Both the position numbers and the translations under genes were made by a program. A DNA stretch of 32,721 nt from a candidate division WS1 bacterium (GTDB lineage: Bacteria > Armatimonadota > Zipacnadia > Zipacnadales > Zipacnadaceae), in assembly GCA_012523355.1 (NCBI GenBank), contig JAAYIR010000195.1, positions 1 to 32,721 of the forward strand. Direction: 5' to 3'. The notes beneath the pieces were generated by a model. The model searched no databases, was not told the DNA's origin, and worked only from the letters and a program-made list of their open reading frames with translations. Of this stretch, positions 25,740 through 32,721 are shown piece after piece (the first letter of the stretch is position 1; each line of letters opens with the position of its first letter).

Positions 25740-28261
25740 GTCTCCACTACCTCCGGTTCTGGCCTGGCAGGGGTGGCCTCTGGCCCGTCCCTGCCGACGC
25801 GAAATGCGCTTCCGCTCCCGGCCAGAACGATAACTAGCAGATACAGTCCCAGACCAGTGAGAAATACCCACGAAAAGCCCCATAGCTTCGCCAACAGCAT
25901 GGCCAGCACTGAGCCACTGACCGAGCTGAGGCCGTTCACGCCCCACATCCAGGGTACGCCACGGGGATTCTGCACCGACATCAGCCGCAGACCGCTGGGA
26001 AGAAGCATACCCAGGAACCAAGCCAGAGGCAACACCAGCAGCATGGTAATGAGGCTCCGCGTCTGGATGTCCAAGAACAGAGTGGCCTTCATGAGGGGCG
26101 CGGCTACCGCGTAGACCACCAGCCCCGTGATAAGCACACCGAGGCCGGCGCGCGGAATCCGCCTGCCCGCCGCCGCGGTCTCACCACGCTGACTGTAGAG
26201 ACTCCCTAGGCTCCCCCCCAGCAGCAGGGCGAATAGAATCACCGACAGCGATAGCACCGGATATCCCAGATAGAGAATCAGCTTCTGAATCAAGCTGACC
26301 TCCAATAGCATGAATCCGGCGCCCAACAGAGAGAAATATACCACCTGCCCCGCGAAGGCCTGGCCGCTGACTTCTCGCCGCCGGCGTATTCCCGGCCAGG
26401 CCAGCAACGATAGCACCACCACGAGTCCTCCCGTGACAGCGGCAAGGGCCCAGAACTGCGCTGGGGGTCGGAAGTTGAGGTCCAATACAAAGGGCTGGTC
26501 ATCCGGACAGGGCAAGAGATTGAGCGGCATCTTCCTTGGCCGCGAGCGGTTTATGCTCTCCACGAACTGCCTCGTGGTGAGTGGGCGGCGCGTCAACTCG
26601 GCAAACGGCGATTGTTCGTAGGCCCCGGGGAAGAAGACCGGTTCCTGGCCGCAGGCGATGGCCAGCTTAGCCAGCTCTGCGGAACGCTCCGGGGTCAGGG
26701 GCCGGCGTGTCATGATCAGGAGATGGCGATATGGCGCCAGGGCTTCCGCCGAAGGTGACCAATCCACGATTGCGAGATGTCGAGCTGCAGTTTGGGGGTC
26801 TGCTCCAGTCTGATTCTGCACTGCTGTCCAGGCGGTCATCAGCGTGCGCAGGAGCAGCGGTGGTTCCTGGCAGATGAAGGCCAGCGCGCCCGCCTCCGTC
26901 AGCCGGTCAAAGTACGCCTCAAAGGCTTCCGTGGTCTGCGCATAGCCCTCGGTCAGCGCCATTGAGCTGGAGGTGGTGGTGGCGGTCTTGGTCAGCGCCA
27001 TGTAGATGAGGTCGTATCGCTGGCGGGACCGGCTCAGGTAACTGCGGCCCTCATCTACCTGGATGTTCACGTTCTGGTAATCGTATACGGGTCCGCAGAA
27101 GTCCCGAAACTTGCGCACAAGGTAGGGGATGGAGGGGTTCAGCTCCGCACCCTCAATGTATTCCGCCCCCACCGACAGGGCCAGCAGGACGTCCAACCCG
27201 CCTCCCGGACCGATCAGCATCACCCGCTTCGGCTGGAAGGCCCGGAAGGGGTACATGCCCAAGAATCGCGTCAGAGTCTGTGCTTGCGCCTGCAGATCGC
27301 CCTGGAAGTGCAGCATGTTCGTGGGCACTTCCCCGTCGGTGAATACCAGCAGATCACTATGCGGATCAAAGCGGCCTTGCTCGTCGGGGTAGCGCACCAC
27401 GTCAGTGCGCGCAAAGGCATTCCAGTCGCTGTACAGAAGCTGGGGTCGGGGGTTCCCGGTGCCCAGATCCTGGTACAGGGGGTTGGCCACGTAGCCTGCA
27501 GTGGGGGATAGGTAGGGAAGGTCCACCAGCCGTCGGGTGAGGTTCTGCTGTAAGAGCCCCCCCAGAGCGATGAACAAGAGCAGAGAGGCCGTCGCGCCGC
27601 CCCGACTCCGCGCCCAGATGAACACCACAGCCGCCGCCGCCGCCGCCATCAGACCGCAGGCCAGTGCGGCGTTCACTCCGCCCACGAGCTGGAGGATAGC
27701 GATCACGCTCAGACTTCCCAGCGCCGCGCCTACCAGGTCCGCGAAATATAGATAGCCGCTGGCGGCACTGTGTCGCGCGAACAGGTGGCTGACGAACACG
27801 CCCGCGCAGGTGAACGGTGGCAGGCACACCGCTGCCAGCACCCACAAGGAAGTGAGGTACAGGGAAAGCTGCGTGCCGAAGAGAAGCAGGACCACCCCCG
27901 GGTAGAGCAGTGCCAGGAGCAGGAGAGGCACGCCCATCGCGGACAGCGAGCGGCTCCACAGGGGCCAGTGCCTGCGCAAGAGGTAGTCCAACAACCCGCC
28001 GAGGCCCAAGCCACAGACCGCCACGGAGATGACCAGGAACACGAAATGATAGCGCAGGAGCACCGAGAAGGCGCGAGTCAGGGAGATCTCATATACCAGC
28101 ACACTCAGCGTGGTTAGAAACAAGGCTACGGCGGGGAGTGCCCAGTGCACGCGTGGTGAACTCGCGCTGCCCGCCGCAGCCTCACGCGGAGTTCCACGAA
28201 GGGCGCGGGCGTCCCGACCGTCGCCTCCATGGGGCTGTGAAGTTGAGCGTTCCTCCGTCAT
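25736..28261 (-). CDS. Polytopic membrane protein with central spermidine-synthase-like (SAM-binding) domain
   Basis: TM-rich N-terminal half, VMLIGPGGGLDVLLALSVGAEYIEGAELNP, then TM-rich C-terminal part. Confidence 0.88.
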   Translation of the reverse strand: MTEERSTSQPHGGDGRDARALRGTPREAAAGSASSPRVHWALPAVALFLTTLSVLVYEISLTRAFSVLLRYHFVFLVISVAVCGLGLGGLLDYLLRRHWPLWSRSLSAMGVPLLLLALLYPGVVLLLFGTQLSLYLTSLWVLAAVCLPPFTCAGVFVSHLFARHSAASGYLYFADLVGAALGSLSVIAILQLVGGVNAALACGLMAAAAAAVVFIWARSRGGATASLLLFIALGGLLQQNLTRRLVDLPYLSPTAGYVANPLYQDLGTGNPRPQLLYSDWNAFARTDVVRYPDEQGRFDPHSDLLVFTDGEVPTNMLHFQGDLQAQAQTLTRFLGMYPFRAFQPKRVMLIGPGGGLDVLLALSVGAEYIEGAELNPSIPYLVRKFRDFCGPVYDYQNVNIQVDEGRSYLSRSRQRYDLIYMALTKTATTTSSSMALTEGYAQTTEAFEAYFDRLTEAGALAFICQEPPLLLRTLMTAWTAVQNQTGADPQTAARHLAIVDWSPSAEALAPYRHLLIMTRRPLTPERSAELAKLAIACGQEPVFFPGAYEQSPFAELTRRPLTTRQFVESINRSRPRKMPLNLLPCPDDQPFVLDLNFRPPAQFWALAAVTGGLVVVLSLLAWPGIRRRREVSGQAFAGQVVYFSLLGAGFMLLEVSLIQKLILYLGYPVLSLSVILFALLLGGSLGSLYSQRGETAAAGRRIPRAGLGVLITGLVVYAVAAPLMKATLFLDIQTRSLITMLLVLPLAWFLGMLLPSGLRLMSVQNPRGVPWMWGVNGLSSVSGSVLAMLLAKLWGFSWVFLTGLGLYLLVIVLAGSGSAFRVGRDGPEATPARPEPEVVET

Positions 28262-30540
28262 GACTCCTGGCTGTCACCTACCGTCGGAGCCTTGGCAGGA
28301 GCATAGCGCGCGAGTTCCTCGGCGGTAGCATCCCGCGTGAACCTGCACTTGGGATAGGCCGAGCAGCCCAGGAACTGACCGCGCCGCCCCGTGCGCAGCA
28401 CCAGGGGCTTCCCGCATCTCTCACATGGCAGGTCCGTCTGCACCGCCTGGGGCTTGCTGCCTGCCTGCTGTGACTTGCCCTGGATGTACCGGCACTCGGG
28501 GTACGCGCTACAGCCGATGAACGGTCCCCGCTTGCCGACTCGTTCCATAAGTGGAGCGCCGCATTCGGGACAGGAATCCTCCAGAAGCTTGCGTTTGATG
28601 TACTTGCACTTGGGATACGCACTACAGCCGACGAACGATCCCCACCTGCCCTCTCGCTCTATCAGCGGCTCTCCACAGTCAGGGCAGACCTCGTCGAGTT
28701 CCACGGGTGCTGCCGCCTCCGGGAGCCCGGAGAGATTCCGTGTATACTTGCACGCCGGGTAGTTTTCACAGCCAGCGAACTTGCCGCGCGCCGAGTAGCG
28801 CACCATTAGTCGCCCCCCGCACTCCGGGCAGGTCTCCTCGGGCAGGACCGCCGGTTCTCCCTGCTTCACCTCTTCCAGCCGTTGCTCAAAAGCCTCGTAG
28901 AACTCTCGCAGTACGGCGATCCAGTCCACTTCGCCCTGCTCGATGGTGTCGAGCTCCTCCTCCATGCGCGCTGTGAACTCGATGTCCATGATGTCGGGAA
29001 AGTGGTCCAACAGGTAGTCGCATACGGCAAAGCCCAGTCGCGTGGGCACAAACTGCCGCTTCTCCATGTGCACGTACTTGCGGGCGCGCAGGGTCTCCAG
29101 GGTCGGTGCGTAGGTGCTGGGCCGTCCAATGCCCTTCTCCTCCAGCACCTGGATCAACGAGGCCTCGTTGTAGCGCGGTGGCGGCTGTGTAAAGTGCTGG
29201 TCGGGCCGCAATTCCAGCAGCCGCAGACTCTCCCCGGCTGTCAGCGCGGGCAGCGGCGTCGGCTGGTCGTCGTTGCGATCCGGCAAGACCGCAAGAAATC
29301 CGGGGAACACCACCCGCGACGATGAGGCCCGCAGTTGATAGGGCCCGGCCAGAATATCCACACCCACCTGGTGCATCAGCGCCGGCGCCATACGGCTGGC
29401 GATGAACCGTCGCCAGATCAACTCGTAGAGCCGTGCCTGATCCCGGTCCAGATGGCCCTTGAGTTGTTCCGGGGTACGCCAGACCGAGGTGGGCCGGATG
29501 CACTCATGTGCCTCCTGCGCCGCCTTGACGTTCTTTCCCCGCACCCCATGGCCCAGGTAGTCCGCCCCGAAATGCTGTTCAATGAACTCCCGCGCTTGAT
29601 GCTGGGCCGGTGCTGCCACGCGGGTCGAGTCAGTGCGCATGTAGGTGATCAGCCCTACCGTCTCGCCGTCCATGGTCACGCCCTCATAGAGCTGCTGGGC
29701 CAGCCTCATCGTCTTGCTTGCCGAGAAACTCAGCTCCGAGGCCGCTGCCCGCTGCAAGGTGGAGGTAATGAAGGGCGGGGGGGCGTTCCGCTTCCGGTCC
29801 TTCTCCTCGACCTTCCCGACCACAAACTCCTGCTGCTGTAGGTCGCTGACAGTCGCTTCCGCGCTCTCCTCCGAGGGGATCGAGATATCCTTGCCGTCCT
29901 TCTTCTTCAGTTCCGCAGTGAAGGAGGCTTCCTGCGCCAGTGGGGTAAGCAGCGCCTCAATGGTCCAGTACTCCTCAGGAATGAAGGCCAGGATCTCGCG
30001 CTCGCGCTCGACCACCAGACGTAAGGCCACCGACTGCACGCGTCCAGCACTGAGGCTGGAGCCGGAGCGTGCCATGATCCTCCACAACAGAGGGCTGATC
30101 TCATAGCCCACCAACCGATCCAGAATACGCCGGGCCTGCTGGGCCTCCACACGCTTCTGGTCCAGTTCCCGTGGGTGTTGGAGTGCCTCCCGCACGGCTT
30201 CCTCGGTGATCTCGTTAAATTCGATGCGCTGTGCCGTGGGGAGTTTCAGGGCCTCGGTGAGGTGCCAGGCAATGGCCTCGCCCTCTCGGTCCGGGTCGGA
30301 GGCCAAGAAGACCTCGTCAACGTCCTTGAGCTGCGCTGTGAGTTCCTTGAGGGTCTTGCGTTGGCGGGGGATTATTTCGTACTGGGGACGAAAGTCGTGT
30401 GCCACGTCCACGGCCAGCGTCTTGGCCGGCAAATCCCGAATGTGTCCTTTGGAGGCCAGGAGCAAGTACTCGTTACCCAGAAACCGGCCCAGCGTTCGTG
30501 TCTTGGCCGGGGATTCTACAATTATCGCTTTTTTCGCCAA
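28258..30540 (-). CDS. topA: DNA topoisomerase I with four C-terminal zinc-finger repeats
   Basis: KKAIIVESPAKTRTLGRFLG, SDPDREGEAIAWHL, GLITYMRTDSTRV, GIGRPSTYAPTLETL; four CxxCG...GC..YPxC repeats. TTG start. Confidence 0.97.
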   Translation of the reverse strand: MAKKAIIVESPAKTRTLGRFLGNEYLLLASKGHIRDLPAKTLAVDVAHDFRPQYEIIPRQRKTLKELTAQLKDVDEVFLASDPDREGEAIAWHLTEALKLPTAQRIEFNEITEEAVREALQHPRELDQKRVEAQQARRILDRLVGYEISPLLWRIMARSGSSLSAGRVQSVALRLVVEREREILAFIPEEYWTIEALLTPLAQEASFTAELKKKDGKDISIPSEESAEATVSDLQQQEFVVGKVEEKDRKRNAPPPFITSTLQRAAASELSFSASKTMRLAQQLYEGVTMDGETVGLITYMRTDSTRVAAPAQHQAREFIEQHFGADYLGHGVRGKNVKAAQEAHECIRPTSVWRTPEQLKGHLDRDQARLYELIWRRFIASRMAPALMHQVGVDILAGPYQLRASSSRVVFPGFLAVLPDRNDDQPTPLPALTAGESLRLLELRPDQHFTQPPPRYNEASLIQVLEEKGIGRPSTYAPTLETLRARKYVHMEKRQFVPTRLGFAVCDYLLDHFPDIMDIEFTARMEEELDTIEQGEVDWIAVLREFYEAFEQRLEEVKQGEPAVLPEETCPECGGRLMVRYSARGKFAGCENYPACKYTRNLSGLPEAAAPVELDEVCPDCGEPLIEREGRWGSFVGCSAYPKCKYIKRKLLEDSCPECGAPLMERVGKRGPFIGCSAYPECRYIQGKSQQAGSKPQAVQTDLPCERCGKPLVLRTGRRGQFLGCSAYPKCRFTRDATAEELARYAPAKAPTVGDSQES

Positions 30541-30665
30541 GGCCTACTCCTATGCTGCGGGTGTCCGGGCTCTCTCCAGTTCAGGGTCAAGCCACCCGCC
30601 GATAACAGGGTCGCGAGATGGCAGGGGCCTTCACTGGACGGCCTACACCACCTTGCCACCTCTAC

Positions 30666-31757
30666 CTACTGTAGTCTAAGATATGTTCCTCCAGCGAATC
30701 TTCGGGCCAGGCCCTTGACTTCCAGGAGCATCAGCGTCGCATTCACCATCGCTGTCTCCAGGTCGGTACTGTCCACGAGCTGATCCACGCGCAACGGCTC
30801 TGTACCCAGCGCATCGTACACCAGTTGTTCGTCGCGACTCAACTCCGCCACCGGACGCCGATCTCGTCGGGGCGCCGCCTGCAGGCTCATCCCCAGGCCC
30901 TCAACGATGTCCTCAGCCACTTCGACCAGATGCGCGCCCTCCTTCAGGAGTTGGTGGCCACCGGAGGAGAGTGGGCTGTCAATGCTTCCCGGCACTGCAA
31001 ACACCTCGCGCCCCTGTTCCAGCGCATGGGTTGCGGTGATTAGTGCCCCGCTTTCGCGGGGGGCCTCCACCACCACGACCCCCATGCTCAACCCTGAGAT
31101 GATGCGATTGCGGACCGGGAAGGCATACCGCGAGGCGCCGCTCCCGAAAGGCATCTCGGTAAGCACTGCGCCGGACTCGGCGATCCTCCGGCGCAGATCC
31201 CGGTGGCTCGACGGGTAAGTCACATCCGCGCCGGTGGCCATGACGGCCAGGGTTCGTCCTCCGGTCTCCAGTGCCCCTTCATGGGCTTCGGCGTCAATCC
31301 CCGGCGCCATGCCGCTGACAATCGTGAACCCGCGTCGCGCCAGGTCCGAGGCCAGTTTGCGTGCTGTCTTCTGGCCGTAAGGCGAGGCTTTACGGGTACC
31401 CACGAGCGCCACGGCCCGGGCATCGTCGCGCGCCAGGTCCCCCTGGACGAACAAGAGCGGCGGCGCCTGCTCCACCTCCACCAGCCGTTCCGGATATTCG
31501 GCATCCTGGTAGCTGACCAAATGAACGCCATGCTCCAGGCACAGGTTCCGTAGTTGGCTGAGATCCGTCCGTCGCCGGGCAGTGGCCAGCCGCTCCAGGT
31601 GCAACCGGTTCACGCCTGGTAGCTCCTGCACGTCCTCTTCCCTGGCGGCTAGCACTGCCTGTGCCGATCCTAGATTATCGACCAGCAGGCGCTGGACGGC
31701 GGACGACAATTGGCTGGCATTGAGCGCCAGCCAGGCCTCGGCCTCTTCGCTCAACAT
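30666..31757 (-). CDS. dprA: DNA processing protein DprA
   Basis: VALVGTRKASPYG, GFTIVSGMAPGIDAEAHEGALETGGRTLAVMATGADVTYPSSHRDL, FPVRNRIISGLS, ESGALITATHALEQGREVFAVPG; C-terminal winged-helix-like region. Start at 31757. Confidence 0.96.
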   Translation of the reverse strand: MLSEEAEAWLALNASQLSSAVQRLLVDNLGSAQAVLAAREEDVQELPGVNRLHLERLATARRRTDLSQLRNLCLEHGVHLVSYQDAEYPERLVEVEQAPPLLFVQGDLARDDARAVALVGTRKASPYGQKTARKLASDLARRGFTIVSGMAPGIDAEAHEGALETGGRTLAVMATGADVTYPSSHRDLRRRIAESGAVLTEMPFGSGASRYAFPVRNRIISGLSMGVVVVEAPRESGALITATHALEQGREVFAVPGSIDSPLSSGGHQLLKEGAHLVEVAEDIVEGLGMSLQAAPRRDRRPVAELSRDEQLVYDALGTEPLRVDQLVDSTDLETAMVNATLMLLEVKGLARRFAGGTYLRLQ

Positions 31758-31959
31758 GCTAAGACTCCCCGCCCCCTCACAGGGGATGTGCCCTGGCGCA
31801 CCGGATGACGGCTCTTGCGATGTCCACCTCGGCGCCATGGCTGGATATGCTATGGACGCTGCCTGCCGCTCACGGGGTCGGCTTCAGCCAACCGGCACAC
31901 GGCGAATCCCTTTCCGTCTGGTGTTTCAGATACGCAAAGACTATACCGGTAAAACGCTT

Positions 31960-31983
31960 GGTGCAGGCTTCCCAGCCTGCACC
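31960..31983. repeat. Perfect 10-bp stem hairpin between lapA-like gene and dprA; possible weak terminator or dispersed palindrome
   Basis: GGTGCAGGCT-TCCC-AGCCTGCACC; on - followed by AAGCGTTTTA. Confidence 0.7.
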
Positions 31984-32032
31984 CGAGACCGCCTCGGCCT
32001 CTTGGGGCACGAGATTGCGCCCACCCCAAGCT

Positions 32033-32494
32033 CTAAATCAACTCGTCGTCCTCTGCCGGCTCCTCCTCCAGTGTGACTTCCACTTCGGGCTCCGGCTGTG
32101 TCGCGGCTGCGGAGGCGGCCTGCTCTGCCAGTTGACGCATGGCCCGCGTTGACTCTAACTGCGCCTCCAACTCTTGAATCCGTTCTCGCTGCCGCATGAG
32201 CATGGTCTTGAACTCGTTCAGTTTGGCCTTGGCGCGCTGCACCGTTGCCTGAGCGCGCGAGGCCGCCGCGCGTTGGCTGTAGTATCCACCACCAAGGAAC
32301 ACTGCGGCAAGCAGTACGCCCAGAGCGACTGAGCCGAGGGCCACCAGACCCAGGGGCAGGTTATCCTCGATCCAGTACTGCCCGCCAAAGGCCCAGCCGG
32401 TCAGGCTCACGGTTCCCTGGTTCCAGGTCACGAACATGGCAGCGTACGCGACCAGTGCCAGCAGCACAAGGACTATGAAGATCGTTTTTGCCAT
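32033..32494 (-). CDS. LapA-domain-like membrane protein with coiled coil and acidic C-terminus
   Basis: MAKTIFIVLVLLALVAYAAMFVTWNQGTVSLTGW... second TM LGLVALGSVALGVLLAAVFLGGGYY, then RQRERIQELEAQLEST coiled coil. Confidence 0.78.
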   Translation of the reverse strand: MAKTIFIVLVLLALVAYAAMFVTWNQGTVSLTGWAFGGQYWIEDNLPLGLVALGSVALGVLLAAVFLGGGYYSQRAAASRAQATVQRAKAKLNEFKTMLMRQRERIQELEAQLESTRAMRQLAEQAASAAATQPEPEVEVTLEEEPAEDDELI

Positions 32495-32555
32495 AGCTCT
32501 TCTCCTCCCGGACGGAGCCTGGGAGCCGGACTCCCTGAGAGACTGGGCGGTGCAT

Positions 32556-32720
32556 TTATCCCGGCGGCGGGGGCGGAGGTCCCACCGGCGCCTGAGGGGC
32601 GCCAGGAAAACCGCCACCGGGGAAGCCCCCACCAGGAAAGCCTCCCCGCGGCTGCAACTGGTCCTCGCCAGGAAGTTTTGGGGCCGGAAGCGAGTTGTCT
32701 ACATAGAAGTAGACGCGCAT
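32556..32720 (-). CDS. Gly/Pro-rich C-terminal tail of a protein running off the right edge (or very short ORF)
   Basis: Frame MRVYFYVDNSLPAPKLPGEDQLQPRGGFPGGGFPGGGFPGAPQAPVGPPPPPPG*; below the ORF-track size cut-off. Confidence 0.5.
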   Translation of the reverse strand: MRVYFYVDNSLPAPKLPGEDQLQPRGGFPGGGFPGGGFPGAPQAPVGPPPPPPG

Positions 32721-32721
32721 A

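Noticed and set aside
27630-27647. (GCC)6 trinucleotide run
   Set aside because: Short in-frame Ala run within a TM-rich coding region; expected in GC-rich DNA.
30538-30540. TTG start codon of topA as an unusual feature
   Set aside because: TTG starts are common in bacteria, and an AGGAG-type SD lies just upstream.
28258-30540. Four zinc-finger repeats at the TopA C-terminus
   Set aside because: Multiple zf-C4 repeats are typical of bacterial topoisomerase I.
1-32721. tRNA genes, rRNA, CRISPR arrays, prophage or transposase genes
   Set aside because: No T-loop-like GTTCRANYC cloverleaf, direct-repeat array or mobile-element protein motif was seen by eye; a dedicated scan (tRNAscan, Infernal, CRISPR finder) would be needed to exclude them fully.

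Overview
GC-rich bacterial chromosomal window. No rRNA, tRNA, CRISPR or transposase was recognised. About 28 CDSs can be supported. The left block on + carries two membrane proteins of unknown function (the first truncated at the window edge), an orphan OmpR-family response regulator, a GalU-like nucleotidyltransferase, an MtlD-like dehydrogenase and a UroD/MtaA-like protein; aroQ and a Xaa-Pro peptidase lie within this block on -. From about 13.9 kb leftwards to 7.4 kb there is a same-strand (-) cluster: two TPR/proline-rich proteins, an HTH protein, a winged-helix regulator with a degenerate receiver, an enolase-superfamily homologue that seems to lack catalytic residues, and a Cys-rich YkgJ-like protein. 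A near-consensus sigma70-type promoter precedes it. The right half is mostly - strand: GDPD, a standalone 2-oxoacid dehydrogenase acyltransferase domain, ZnuB/ZnuC-like transporter, aspS, a zinc-ribbon membrane protein, a SAM methyltransferase, hisS, an unknown membrane protein, an L,D-transpeptidase, an unknown 214 aa protein, a polytopic spermidine-synthase-fold protein, topA, dprA, a LapA-like protein and a Gly/Pro-rich tail at the right edge. Several intergenic gaps hold GC-rich palindromes of different sequence. The best candidate for an undescribed system is the 7.4-13.9 kb cluster with its co-encoded pseudo-receiver and pseudo-enolase. All family calls come from motif recognition by eye, with no database search. 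The phylum is not determined; an Armatimonadota-like lineage is only a guess.
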